The notes beneath the pieces were generated by a model. The model saw only the letters and a list, made by a program, of their open reading frames with translations. It ran no database searches and was not told the DNA's origin. Of a stretch of 49,188 nucleotides of DNA, positions 24,806 through 33,077 are shown in pieces (the stretch's first letter is position 1; every line of letters starts with the position of its first letter). The stretch covers positions 1 through 49,188 of the forward strand of contig NZ_JAEPMO010000009.1 in NCBI RefSeq assembly GCF_017643905.1, in the 5' to 3' direction. This stretch comes from Marivita sp. (GTDB lineage: Bacteria; Pseudomonadota; Alphaproteobacteria; Rhodobacterales; Rhodobacteraceae). Both the position numbers and the translations under genes were made by a program.

Positions 24806-25546
24806 GTGACATATTGCGTTGGAATGATGCTTCGCAGCGGTCTGGTGTTCATGTCGGACACGCGCACCAATGCCGGGTTGGACAACATCTCGACCTTCAA
24901 GAAGATGACCATCTGGGAAGAACCGGGCGAGCGCGTTCTGACCCTCATGTCCGCGGGCAATCTTGCGACCACGCAAGCTGTCGTCAGTCTTCTGGACGAA
25001 CGCAGCAAACATCCCGAGGACCGTACGCCGTCGCTGATGCGGGCCCCATCGATGTTTCAGGCCGCCTGCATGGTCGGCGACACGCTGCGCGAGGTCATCA
25101 AGGGGCTGCGCGATGGCGGGCAACGCGCGGAAACCAGCTTTGAGGCAACGCTGATCCTTGGCGGCCAGATTGCCGGAAACCCGCCACGCCTGTTCCTGAT
25201 CTACCCGCAGGGCAATTTCATCGAGGCAGGGGAAGACACGCCGTTCTTCCAGATCGGTGAGATCAAGTATGGGCGCCCGATCCTTGTCCGGGCCTATGAT
25301 CCCGATATCACCTTTGCCGAGGCATTGAAGCTGCTGCTCGTCAGTTTCGACTCCACGCTTAAAGCGAACCTGTCCGTGGGCGCGCCGCTCGATTACTTTT
25401 GCTACAAGACGGACAGCCTTGAGAAAAAGCACGTCGGTCGTGTCGAAGCCGACAACCCGGAGTTTCAGGCGATCTCGACTCAATGGGGCAATGCGCTTAA
25501 GCAGGCGCTTGATACGTTGCCCGACGTTCATCTGAACACGAACTGA
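24806..25546 (+). CDS. anbu: Anbu, proteasome-like peptidase
   Basis: Starting at GTG (weak AAAGG upstream), the 246-aa product reads MTYCVGMMLRSGLVFMSDTRTNAGLDNISTFKKM, so removal of Met exposes Thr1, the expected N-terminal nucleophile of proteasome-fold proteases, and the SDTRTNAG block supplies the partner Asp and the conserved fold. It is longer than HslV and matches the ancestral beta subunit (Anbu) group, which assembles into open helical or ring structures and shows little or no detectable peptidase activity in vitro. Its position after ATP-grasp, alpha-E and transglutaminase genes is the conserved Anbu gene neighbourhood. The pfkB gene begins 23 bases downstream. Confidence 0.85.
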   Translation: MTYCVGMMLRSGLVFMSDTRTNAGLDNISTFKKMTIWEEPGERVLTLMSAGNLATTQAVVSLLDERSKHPEDRTPSLMRAPSMFQAACMVGDTLREVIKGLRDGGQRAETSFEATLILGGQIAGNPPRLFLIYPQGNFIEAGEDTPFFQIGEIKYGRPILVRAYDPDITFAEALKLLLVSFDSTLKANLSVGAPLDYFCYKTDSLEKKHVGRVEADNPEFQAISTQWGNALKQALDTLPDVHLNTN

Positions 25547-25569
25547 ACCAAAAAGCCGAGAGTCCTGTC

Positions 25570-26523
25570 ATGCCCATGAGCCCCGTTATCTGCGTCGGCG
25601 GTGAAAACCTCATTGATCACGTCACCCGGGATGGAGAGATCTCGGCCCTTGCCGGTGGATCGCCGTTCAACGTCGCCATGGCGCTGGGGCGGCAACAGGC
25701 CGACGTGCATTACCTGACGCCGATCTCGACCGATTCCTGGGGCGATATTCTGGCCGATACGCTGATCGCCTCCGGCGTGACGCTCGCCGGTGGCCGTGTC
25801 GATGCGCCGACAACCATTGCCCGCGTGACCGTGACGAAAGGCATTCCGTCCTACGTGTTCGAACGTGATGGCACCGCAGAGCGCAGCGTCACCGCCGCAT
25901 CGCTCGCCGCCGCCATGCCCGGAGCCACCCGTGCCTTGCACAACGGGTCTTTGGCGTTGACCGATGGGGCCGATGCCGATGCTTGGGAAGAGACCTGCAC
26001 AGGGGCCTACGCCTCTGGAACGCTGGTCTCGCTCGACCCTAATGTGCGCCTGTCCGTCATCACCGACATCGACACCTACCGTGCGCGTATTTTCCGCATG
26101 ATGAAAGCCACACATGTTCTGAAACTCAGTGATGAAGACCTCGAAGGTCTGTGTCCTGACATGCCGCAGGACCAAGCACTCGCCCATGTGCGCAGCCAGA
26201 CATCCGCATCCCTTTTGGTGATGACCAAAGGTCCCGAAGGCGCCATCGCGATGCGTGGCGATCAGACTGTCACGATCCCAGCGCCTCCGGTGCCGGGTCT
26301 TGTTGATACGGTCGGGGCAGGTGACACGTTCATGGCAACTCTGCTGGCCGGTCTGGCACGGACCGATGCACTTGCGCCCGACGCACTGGATCATCTCGAT
26401 GCCGCGCAGGTTGAGGCCCTGATCCGCCGCGCAGGTATGGCCGCTGCCATCAATTGCAGCCGCGCCGGATGCAACCCGCCCACTCTGCAAGAGCTTGACG
26501 CGGCAATGGCATCTGCGGCCTGA
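25570..26523 (+). CDS. PfkB-family sugar kinase (fructokinase-like)
   Basis: The 317-aa protein has the PfkB N-terminal block ICVGGENLIDHV ... LAGGSPFNVAMALGRQQADVHYLTPISTDSWGDIL and the C-terminal ATP/anion-hole signature VDTVGAGDTFMATLLAG with the catalytic Asp. It likely phosphorylates fructose or a related sugar. It follows the Anbu gene by 23 bases and is followed after four bases by an aldolase of the transaldolase family, so all six genes may share a transcript. A second possible start is the Met at 25576. The sugar is not specified by the sequence. Confidence 0.8.
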   Translation: MPMSPVICVGGENLIDHVTRDGEISALAGGSPFNVAMALGRQQADVHYLTPISTDSWGDILADTLIASGVTLAGGRVDAPTTIARVTVTKGIPSYVFERDGTAERSVTAASLAAAMPGATRALHNGSLALTDGADADAWEETCTGAYASGTLVSLDPNVRLSVITDIDTYRARIFRMMKATHVLKLSDEDLEGLCPDMPQDQALAHVRSQTSASLLVMTKGPEGAIAMRGDQTVTIPAPPVPGLVDTVGAGDTFMATLLAGLARTDALAPDALDHLDAAQVEALIRRAGMAAAINCSRAGCNPPTLQELDAAMASAA

Positions 26524-26527
26524 ACCA

Positions 26528-27187
26528 ATGGACCTCTATCTCGATACCGCGGACCAGGACGCTTGGGCAGACCTTATGCCCAGCGGTCTTTTCCGGGGCA
26601 TCACAACCAACCCGCTGCTCGCCCACCGCGCGGGTCTGACCTATCCGACGATCAACTGGGCCGACATGGCGCACCGCGCCCGTGACCTGGGCGCGCAAGA
26701 GCTGCACGCGCAGGTCTTTGGCCCGGTGGAAACCTATCTCGATTGGGCCAGCCGCCTTTACGAAGCTGGAGCTACTGCAGGGCTGCGCACCGTCGTCAAG
26801 ATCCCGATGACACCCGATGCTCTGAAGGCGGTGCCTGCTGTTCGGGCGCTGGGTGGTCCGATCCTCCTGACAGCCGTCTATGACCCCAAACAGGTGATCG
26901 TCGCCAAGGCGTTGGTCGCCGATTTCGTGGCCCCTTATTTCGGGCGGATGCAGGAGGCAGGTTTGCCCGCCCTTGACCACCTGTCCAAGATGCAGGCGAT
27001 CGTTGGCGGGACCCCCCGCATCCTTGTCGCATCCCTGAGGACCAGCGACCAGATGGTGTCCCTCGCCGCCTTGGGTCTCGACTGCTTTACTTTGGCCCCG
27101 GACATTGCGCGCAGTCTCCTCTCCGATCCGATGACCGAACAGGCGACCGCCGCATTCGAAGCCGCGGCGGCGGGACGCGATCTATAA
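26528..27187 (+). CDS. Transaldolase / fructose-6-phosphate aldolase family protein
   Basis: The start is the ATG at 26528 (MDLYLDTADQDAWADLMPSGLFRGITTNPLLAHRAGL), which lies four bases after the pfkB stop; the track's extra 11 residues are not supported. At 219 aa it has the short length of the FSA/TalC group. The Schiff-base Lys is in LRTVVKIPMTPDALKAV, and the C-terminal LVASLRTSDQMVSLAALGLDCFTL fits the family. These enzymes make or cleave fructose 6-phosphate or move dihydroxyacetone units, a natural partner for the adjacent kinase. Its last six bases overlap the end of the convergent B12-controlled gene. Confidence 0.8.
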   Translation: MDLYLDTADQDAWADLMPSGLFRGITTNPLLAHRAGLTYPTINWADMAHRARDLGAQELHAQVFGPVETYLDWASRLYEAGATAGLRTVVKIPMTPDALKAVPAVRALGGPILLTAVYDPKQVIVAKALVADFVAPYFGRMQEAGLPALDHLSKMQAIVGGTPRILVASLRTSDQMVSLAALGLDCFTLAPDIARSLLSDPMTEQATAAFEAAAAGRDL

Positions 27188-27484
27188 AGACAGCCGTCGC
27201 TCCTTTGCTCCACCTCTCCGGCGTGGCTTCGGCAGCGCCAGTTCAAGCGGTGTGAGCGGCGCGTCCAACGACGCCTTCAACAGCGCACAGAATTCTGCAA
27301 CCGCCGGATCGGTCTCCCGAAATGGCGTGGCAGCCATATAGGCACAGGTGGCTTCGGTCAGGTAACAGGCTTGCGCCGGCAAGCTTCCAAGCCATTGCAT
27401 GTAGCCCAATTGCCCGATTTCCCGCGCCCGTTCTGCCGTGCGGGGATTGACCTGCAACTGGGTCAGTGTTCGTTCGATAGACAT
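27182..27484 (-). CDS. Uncharacterised 100-aa protein under a cobalamin riboswitch
   Basis: The start is the ATG at 27484 (MSIERTLTQLQVNPRTAERAREIGQLGYMQWLGSLPAQ), supported by GGAGGG eight bases upstream; the longer track ORF is rejected because its extra part overlaps the expression platform. The protein is mostly helical, soluble, with a basic tail (PKPRRRGGAKERR) and two or three Cys residues (QACYLTEATCAYMAATPF, EFCALL). No signal peptide, membrane segment or known catalytic motif is visible, and I do not recognise the family. A cobalamin riboswitch lies about 115 bases upstream on the same strand and no other minus-strand gene follows, so it is the only evident target. A part in a B12-independent alternative, B12 uptake or repair is possible but unproven. 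Confidence 0.7.
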   Translation of the reverse strand: MSIERTLTQLQVNPRTAERAREIGQLGYMQWLGSLPAQACYLTEATCAYMAATPFRETDPAVAEFCALLKASLDAPLTPLELALPKPRRRGGAKERRLSL

Positions 27485-27534
27485 AAAAGCGCCCTCCGCG
27501 CTGGGACGGGTCGCATTGAGGCCGCACGCATGTT

Positions 27535-27553
27535 TTGCGCGTTTCGGGCGCAA
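27535..27553 (-). promoter_or_regulatory. Hairpin in the riboswitch expression platform
   Basis: TTGCGC-CCGAAAC-GCGCAA (minus strand) forms a short stem between the aptamer and the ribosome-binding site of the 100-aa gene, about 50 bases before the start codon. It could be part of the switch between open and closed forms. No U-tract follows, which suggests translational rather than transcriptional control. Confidence 0.35.
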
Positions 27554-27599
27554 GGCATCTCGACCTCCGGTGCACCCCGCCCGGGTTCAGTTCACGTAA

Positions 27600-27764
27600 G
27601 ATGGCAGGTCTCCTGACTCGCGGGTCATCGTGCGGCTCGCACCTTCCCAGACCAAACGGTCCAGTGGTTTTGCGCGAAGCACTCACCGCTTACAGTTGCG
27701 GGGGCAGTCACGGATTTTCACCGTATTCCCTATTCGGACAGCGCATCACACGCTGCCCACCATC
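27600..27764 (-). ncRNA. Cobalamin (B12) riboswitch
   Basis: The minus strand carries the full set of conserved aptamer blocks in order: AATAGGGAATACGGTGAAAATCCGTGACTG, CCCCGCAACTGTAAGCGG (B12-box region), CCACTGG, GGGAAGGTG, GATGACCCGCGAGTCAGGAGACCTGCC. The outer stem pairs GATGG near 27764 with CCATC near 27600. This class binds adenosylcobalamin or a related form and usually turns expression off when B12 is plentiful. It faces the single 100-aa gene at 27182-27484. The ORF track shows only accidental ORFs here. Confidence 0.93.
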
Positions 27765-28012
27765 AAAATTCACTGTCACAGATCATGCGAGTCCAATCAA
27801 TCTACATTGTGGGAATATCTCCAATTCGATGCAATCGTCGGTAACGGCACACCGGTTGTTAAGACTTCGGTGCCAGAACAGGGCAGCACTTGGGCGGTAT
27901 GGCCCAATTCACTTGGAATGGGCCCTGTCCGATGCTCCTAGCCGCCATGTTTCGACTGCTCTGGCACTGCTCGATTGATGTCTTGTGCGGTGACGCGGCC
28001 CGTGCGGGATCA
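27765..28012. other. Non-coding stretch with an imperfect palindrome
   Basis: No credible gene is seen between the riboswitch and the end of the large secreted protein. GGCCCAATTC-acttg-GAATGGGCC at 27901-27924 is an imperfect stem about 90 bases beyond the stop of the large gene and could be its terminator, though no U-tract is obvious. The promoter of the riboswitch transcript must lie near 27770-27810 but no convincing -35/-10 pair is visible. Confidence 0.3.
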
Positions 28013-31000
28013 TCACATGACAAAGGGCTGGTCGGCGACCCCGACCAACTGCATCAGGAAGCCGTCGCGCGTGCCACCAACGATATCGGCATGCAGATTG
28101 TCGCTTTGCAGGCGCCCGGCCTCAAGACTGCTGTCCGATCCGTCGAAACTTTGCATCACGATATGCGCGGCGGGCAGGTCCGACAGGCCAAGCGTCACGG
28201 CAAAATGACCACCCAGCAGCACCTTGTTGCCCAGATATGCGGCGTCCGCAGGCCCACCCGTTTCCGCCTTCGCCCCTTCCAGAATGGCGCGAATGAACTG
28301 CGACGGCGCCAGCCCGGCCTCATCCTCAAGCGCGTCCAACCAGAATGCCATGCCCGTCGCATCCGGCGCGCGCCCCAAAACATTTTCGTAGACCGCGGTG
28401 ACGAAGGACGGCATGTCCTCCAAAGCACCGTACAAGTTGCGGGTTTCCGGCTGGTCGAAGAAATACCCTGCGATCTCACGCAGGCTCATGCCATCGGCAA
28501 GCTGGTTGCCCCAGAAGTAAAGCCCGACTGCGTCCGGCGCGCGGTTGAAATAGGCGATGTAAAGCTCGGTCAAGGCTTCCATTGCTTCGCCGTCCAGCCG
28601 GGCCATGCCATCGAACATGTCAATCGAGATGCCGGTGGTCGAAAATGGGTGCACTTCCCGCTCGAAATCGACCTGTTCTATGCTTCTCAATTGCAGCGGC
28701 GTTGCGCCCGCCACGCGGTTTTCGATCCGGATCTCGTCTCCGGAAAACCGCAACGAATAGCTGCTTTGATCACCATTCAAAAATACAGTATCGAACCCGT
28801 CTCCCCCGTCGATCAGAACCTCACCTGTCTGCGGGCTGAACACATCGTCGCCACTGGTGGCCCCTGGTGTGGGGCTCGGTCCATCGTCTTGCACCCGATC
28901 GCCGGACCTTTCCGTAAATGGTCCAACCAGTGGTTTGGGCAATCCAAGCCCGATCTGCTCTCCCACCCACTCGACGATCTGTTGGTAGTTTTGAGCGACG
29001 GTTGGATGGATTGTGTTTGGGATTTGGATGTTTTGCGGGGGTGTTGTTCCGGTGAGTGTTGTGTAGTGGAGGAGGGATGCGAGGAAGGCGAGTGTTGGGG
29101 TGGCGTGGCCTTCGTCGTCGAGGAAGAGGTCGCGTGCGGAGAGGCGTGTGAGGCCAATCTCGGGTGTGTCGAGCATGTCGGCGATGCGGGGTCCGACGCT
29201 GATGAGGCGGACGTCGAGGTTGGGGCGGGCCTGCTGGATCATCTCGGTGAGGTCGACCCACCAGCCGTGCCAGTCGCCGGTCATGAGATCGGTCCATGCG
29301 GCGAAGGCGGCCGGGCTGGAGGGGAAGCCATCCATTTCGGGCCAGGTCTCGTAGATGTTGACGGCAGCGCCGGGGGCGCGGGCCTGGGTCCAGTCGATGA
29401 TGCGCAGCGCGGCTTCCAGCGGCGAGGTTGCGGGCTCGTGCCAATAGGGGCTGTCGGGGGACTGGTCCTGCACGAAGTTGACCGCCGAGAGGGTGATCTG
29501 GGTGAAGCCGGCCTCGGCAAAGCTCTGGCCGCTTTCCGGGTCCCAGACGGAGTCGACTCCATCGAGCCAGAGATGCGGGTTCGGCGGCAGGTCGTCATGC
29601 CGGGTCAGCATGCCGGTCTGGATGTCGACGGCATAGGAGGTGCCGGCAGCCTCGGCCAGCATATCGGTCCAGTAGGGCACGGAGGCTTCGGGATCGCCAT
29701 TGCCCCAGGCGAAGAGATCATTGCCGAAGACATATTCGCGGACCGCGTCCACCGGCTGCGGTGCCGGGGTCGGCGTGACGTCCGGTTCGGGCTCTGGCTG
29801 GGGGTCCGGCTCAGGCAGCGGTGTCGGTTCGGGTTGCGGCTCCGGGCGGGGCTGGGGGGTGACGACCGGAGCGTCGTCGTCCTCGTCCTCCTGCGGTGCG
29901 GGCGCGGGGGCGGTGCCGAAGTCGAAATCGGCATTGCCCGTGATCCCGTCCTTCATCGTGGCGGGGGCGGGATGGCTGTCCATGAACGCCACCACGGCGT
30001 CATGGCGCGCGGTGCTGTCCTGCAGGTGGCGCAGCGACCCCCAGCTGCCCCACTGGCTGGGCTCGGAGACATCGACGAAGACGTTGAACAGCGTGCCACC
30101 GGCCGTTTCCCAACCCGCGAGCAGCTCGGTGTAGAGCTGGCCCATGCCGGCGGAATAGTTGAGATGGGTGAAGAACTCGGTGAGCAGGTCGTTGTTGACC
30201 CAGGACCCGACACCGACCACATGGGTGCCGCCCTCGTACATCACCAGATCGAGGCCATGCGCATCGGCCACCGCCTTGTGATAGCGGAAGAGCTCGAACA
30301 TGCCCTGCAGGGAATCCTCGGCATTGCCGGTGACGGAGCCGTCGCGCAGCTCGCGCACGGCCAGAGCGAAGCGGTGCTGGGCGACATAGGCCTGGGCGGC
30401 AGTCCCGCTCAGCCCCTGGGCCTGCGCCTCCTGGCGGGCCTGCGCCTCGCTCTGGGCGATCCAGTCGAGCACGGCGGGGGCTTTCTCGTCGGTGCCGAGG
30501 CTGTTGCCGAAATAGCCGGTGATCGCATAGGTGTCGAAGGAGAGATAGGGCGCATCATTGGCCGGGCTGAGGGCCTGCCAGGCCGGGGCGTCCAGAAGGG
30601 ACTCCTCGAGACCGGGCCAGTAGGTGTGGGTCGCGATGACCTTGACCAGTCGATCCTCGTTGCCGGCATAGACGCTGTCGAGCACGCGGGCCATCTCGGC
30701 GGAGCGGGCGCCGTATTCCTGCATCCAGCCATCGCCAAGGTCCTGACCAAAGCGCGCTTCTGCGGCGGTCACGGCCTCGCGGGCCTGTTCGAACATCCAG
30801 TTCCAGACCTCGTTGGACATCTCGATATGGGCGCGCAGATCGGGGTCGAGATTGTCGCGCACATAGGTAGCGAAGTTGCGGATATAGGTCTCGTCGGCAT
30901 TCCAGGGGATGTTGAACCAGGGCTCGGTGCCGGTGGCATTGGCCAGCGCCACCATGACCTCGAGGGGCACACCCTCGGAATAGGTGTAGGTGCTGGGTGT

Positions 31001-31621
31001 GGGGCGGTCGGACCAGCTGCGGATGGTGGATTCGTTGGTCTCCTGCCAATCCATGAAGCGCAGACCCTGGGCGTCGTTGATGACCTCGAGCCAGAGCGGG
31101 TTGAAAAGCGCGCCCGCCTCGAAGGCGGGGATGTACTCTTGTTTGACCACCTCGATATTGCGCAGGTAGTCGCCGGTGTTCTGCGGATCGGTGGCGGAGA
31201 TGGAAACGACGACCATGCCTTCGCCGGTGGGGGTGTAGTTGAACCAGATCTCGCCATCGGATTGCGACACGATCTCGGCGCCGTAAACGGAAATCTCGCC
31301 CGCGCCGTCATAGCTCAGCCGGTAGGTGCCCGCCGTATAGAGCGCCTCCGCCGGCATCTCGGTCAGGATGAAGGTCTCGACCCGGTCGACACCCGCAGGC
31401 AGATCGGTGATCCAGCCATTGGCATCCAGAACACCCATCGCCTCAAGATCCTCGGCCATATAGGCGCCCCACTGGCTCTCGGTATGCGCGTGCCACGCCC
31501 GCGCCGTCTTGAACACGTCCAGAAACGGCTGCTGCACACTCCAGTCAACAATCCCCCGCAACCCAAACGAAAGACCCGCCGCAGACGTCTGCGTCCCGAA
31601 TACATCAACCAAAGGTTCCAT
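28013..31621 (-). CDS. Large multidomain secreted protein: glycosidase-like domain, linker, second domain, RTX-like strip and DUF4214
   Basis: The start at 31621 (MEPLVDVFGTQTSAAGLSFGLRG) has GGAGTGGGG upstream; the ATG four codons earlier, used by the track, has a poorer site. The ~1200-aa product has no N-terminal signal peptide. Residues about 1-590 look like a glycoside-hydrolase-type barrel: PWFNIPWNADETYIRNFATYVRDNL, HIEMSNEVWNWMFEQA (Asn-Glu pair as in clan A enzymes) and LVMYEGGTHVVG (possible second Glu). A Pro/Glu/Asp-rich linker follows, then an SGNH-hydrolase-like region (REYVFGNDLFAWGNGDP ... LFLDDEGHATPTLAFLASLLHY), a short RTX-like strip (DGGDGFDTVFLNGDQSSYSLRF), and a DUF4214 region (LYIAYFNRAPDAVGLYFWGNQL, YENVLGRAPDATGMAFWLDAL). 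RTX-like and DUF4214 regions usually mark type I secretion. A role in surface polysaccharide processing is inferred. No secretion genes are adjacent. Confidence 0.75.
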   Translation of the reverse strand: MEPLVDVFGTQTSAAGLSFGLRGIVDWSVQQPFLDVFKTARAWHAHTESQWGAYMAEDLEAMGVLDANGWITDLPAGVDRVETFILTEMPAEALYTAGTYRLSYDGAGEISVYGAEIVSQSDGEIWFNYTPTGEGMVVVSISATDPQNTGDYLRNIEVVKQEYIPAFEAGALFNPLWLEVINDAQGLRFMDWQETNESTIRSWSDRPTPSTYTYSEGVPLEVMVALANATGTEPWFNIPWNADETYIRNFATYVRDNLDPDLRAHIEMSNEVWNWMFEQAREAVTAAEARFGQDLGDGWMQEYGARSAEMARVLDSVYAGNEDRLVKVIATHTYWPGLEESLLDAPAWQALSPANDAPYLSFDTYAITGYFGNSLGTDEKAPAVLDWIAQSEAQARQEAQAQGLSGTAAQAYVAQHRFALAVRELRDGSVTGNAEDSLQGMFELFRYHKAVADAHGLDLVMYEGGTHVVGVGSWVNNDLLTEFFTHLNYSAGMGQLYTELLAGWETAGGTLFNVFVDVSEPSQWGSWGSLRHLQDSTARHDAVVAFMDSHPAPATMKDGITGNADFDFGTAPAPAPQEDEDDDAPVVTPQPRPEPQPEPTPLPEPDPQPEPEPDVTPTPAPQPVDAVREYVFGNDLFAWGNGDPEASVPYWTDMLAEAAGTSYAVDIQTGMLTRHDDLPPNPHLWLDGVDSVWDPESGQSFAEAGFTQITLSAVNFVQDQSPDSPYWHEPATSPLEAALRIIDWTQARAPGAAVNIYETWPEMDGFPSSPAAFAAWTDLMTGDWHGWWVDLTEMIQQARPNLDVRLISVGPRIADMLDTPEIGLTRLSARDLFLDDEGHATPTLAFLASLLHYTTLTGTTPPQNIQIPNTIHPTVAQNYQQIVEWVGEQIGLGLPKPLVGPFTERSGDRVQDDGPSPTPGATSGDDVFSPQTGEVLIDGGDGFDTVFLNGDQSSYSLRFSGDEIRIENRVAGATPLQLRSIEQVDFEREVHPFSTTGISIDMFDGMARLDGEAMEALTELYIAYFNRAPDAVGLYFWGNQLADGMSLREIAGYFFDQPETRNLYGALEDMPSFVTAVYENVLGRAPDATGMAFWLDALEDEAGLAPSQFIRAILEGAKAETGGPADAAYLGNKVLLGGHFAVTLGLSDLPAAHIVMQSFDGSDSSLEAGRLQSDNLHADIVGGTRDGFLMQLVGVADQPFVM

Positions 31622-31792
31622 ACCCCACTCCATTCATCCAAAACGCCCCCGCGAAAGGGGATGGCAGGACAGGAGTGAACACGGTCTTAAAGGGCCAATT
31701 TTCCGAAAAATCTATTGTTTTGAGTGGCTTGTGTTGATGTCGGCAAAGGGCGGATAGGTGAAGAAGGAACCGTGCAAATCCAAGGTCTTATG

Positions 31793-31832
31793 CCCGTCAG
31801 GTACGATGCGCAAAGCTCGCGGACCTGACGGG
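31793..31832. repeat. 10-bp perfect inverted repeat in the intergenic region
   Basis: CCCGTCAGGT and ACCTGACGGG are exact inverted copies separated by 20 bases. There is no T-tract on either side, so a simple terminator is unlikely; an operator or an RNA stem is possible. It lies in the 330-base gap between the large secreted protein and irr. Confidence 0.6.
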
Positions 31833-31878
31833 GTGCGAAATGGCTAGAATTTTAGGCGATCGGTCCAAAGCGGTGGAA

Positions 31879-31933
31879 CGCGCGTGCGGAGCAAGGCAAG
31901 CGAGGATGTCGCCGACTTTGCTTCCTACGCGCG
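31879..31933. repeat. Long imperfect inverted repeat downstream of irr
   Basis: CGCGCGTGCGGAGCAAG and CTTTGCTTCCTACGCGCG pair over about 15 of 18 positions around a 20-base loop, ending about 18 bases beyond the irr stop codon. It may terminate or protect the irr message, or be a small RNA. The rest of 31622-31951 shows no gene; a small CCCC-gcgaaa-GGGG stem near 31650 lies just upstream of the large gene's start. Confidence 0.5.
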
Positions 31934-31951
31934 CCAGCTGAATGACGGAGT

Positions 31952-32368
31952 TCAGGTCCGGCGCAGCTTGATCACGACGTTGACACTGGAAATCTCTGCC
32001 CCTTCCGGCGGACCGGGAATACGGGCGATTTCAAGTTCGTCCGCAGGTGCATCCGTCAGACGCCCTTCGTCTTCCCAGAAGAAATGCGGATGGTCATGGG
32101 TATTGGTGTCGAAGTAGCTGCGTGCGCCATCGACCGTGACTTCCTGCATCAAACCGGCTTCGCAGAATGCGCGAAGGGTGTTGTACACAGTTGCTAGCGA
32201 CACCTGTTCGCCAGTGGATTGCGCGGCGGCAAACAGGCTTTCAGCGGTGACATGGCGGTTCTTGCCATCGCCGACCAGCAGAGATGCCAACGCGACACGT
32301 TGCCGTGTGGGGCGCACGCCACCCTTGGTCAGCCATTCCGTTCCGCGGTCGATGGATTGTGAAGACAT
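31952..32368 (-). CDS. irr: Fur-family iron response regulator Irr
   Basis: The 138-aa protein is a Fur-superfamily regulator: winged helix [61 protein letters not shown] followed by [20 protein letters not shown]. The NTxxHxHFF pattern and position next to fabA identify it as Irr, which in alphaproteobacteria controls iron and haem genes in response to haem. The usual HHH stretch is here HDHPH, so two His remain in register with an extra spacer. The N-terminal HRM (GCPWHD) of Bradyrhizobium Irr is absent. It is transcribed away from fabA with an AAGGAG site just upstream. Confidence 0.85.
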   Translation of the reverse strand: MSSQSIDRGTEWLTKGGVRPTRQRVALASLLVGDGKNRHVTAESLFAAAQSTGEQVSLATVYNTLRAFCEAGLMQEVTVDGARSYFDTNTHDHPHFFWEDEGRLTDAPADELEIARIPGPPEGAEISSVNVVIKLRRT

Positions 32369-32394
32369 GCCAACTTCGCTCCTTGATACCTGTG

Positions 32395-32424
32395 TATATA
32401 GGGTGCGAAACGCGCGCAGTTCAA
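32395..32424 (-). promoter_or_regulatory. Candidate irr promoter
   Basis: On the minus strand TTGAAC and TATATA are 18 bases apart, a fair -35/-10 pair, about 30 bases before the irr start. No clear Irr or Fur box (TTTAGAA-type palindrome) is recognised in 32369-32541. Confidence 0.45.
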
Positions 32425-32541
32425 TTAAATTTCTTGCAACAACTTGTCTCAGGCGCTGCGGCCCGGTGGGCTTGCACGCGCGGCGGGCAGGGTGCTAGAG
32501 GGGGCAGGATTTTGCCAATCACACCGGGAGCCTTGTCCACC

Positions 32542-33051
32542 ATGTCCGAATTTCCTCGCAGTTTCGACCGTGACGATCTCTTGAAATGTGCGCGTGGTGA
32601 GCTGTTCGGACCCGGAAATGCACAGCTTCCTGAACCGCCGATGCTGATGATGGATCGGATCACCGATATCTCTGGCGATGGCGGAGAACATGGCAAAGGC
32701 CATGTTGTGGCCGAGTTCGATATCACGCCGGACCTGTGGTTTTTTGACTGCCACTTCCCCGGAAACCCGATCATGCCGGGCTGTCTGGGCCTTGATGGAC
32801 TTTGGCAATTGACCGGTTTCAACCTGGGCTGGCGCGGCTGGCAGGGACGCGGCTATGCGTTGGGTGTGGGCGAGGTCAAGCTGACCGGCATGGTGCGTCC
32901 GGATCGCAGGATGCTGACCTATTACGTCGATTTCACCAAGGCGATCCAGACGCGACGCCTGACGATGGGTGTTGCCGACGGCCGGGTCGAGGCGGATGGC
33001 GAAACCATCTATGTCGTCAAGGACATGAAGGTCGCTCTGTCGGAAAGCTGA
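32542..33051 (+). CDS. fabA: 3-hydroxydecanoyl-ACP dehydratase/isomerase FabA
   Basis: The start at 32542 ([30 protein letters not shown]) gives 169 aa, matching FabA; the track ORF starting at 32284 runs through the divergent promoter. The hot-dog-fold signature [29 protein letters not shown] contains the active-site His and the Asp of GLDGLWQ. FabA dehydrates 3-hydroxydecanoyl-ACP and isomerises the product to cis-3, committing it to unsaturated fatty acids, with FabB as the next enzyme. In this genome region dddL is inserted between the two. Confidence 0.95.
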   Translation: MSEFPRSFDRDDLLKCARGELFGPGNAQLPEPPMLMMDRITDISGDGGEHGKGHVVAEFDITPDLWFFDCHFPGNPIMPGCLGLDGLWQLTGFNLGWRGWQGRGYALGVGEVKLTGMVRPDRRMLTYYVDFTKAIQTRRLTMGVADGRVEADGETIYVVKDMKVALSES

Positions 33052-33077
33052 TAGCGCGCGCCATTGGCACGACCGAG

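Noticed and set aside
27901-27924. GGCCCAATTC/GAATGGGCC palindrome as a firm terminator of the large gene
   Set aside because: The stem is imperfect, lies far from the stop and has no U-tract; mentioned only within the intergenic entry.
27890-31678. Plus-strand ORF of 1262 aa, longer than the sense ORF at 28013-31621
   Set aside because: Its translation is a low-complexity Gly/Val/Asp mix without a family pattern, while the minus strand gives recognisable domains and a ribosome-binding site. It is the usual antisense open frame of a GC-rich gene.
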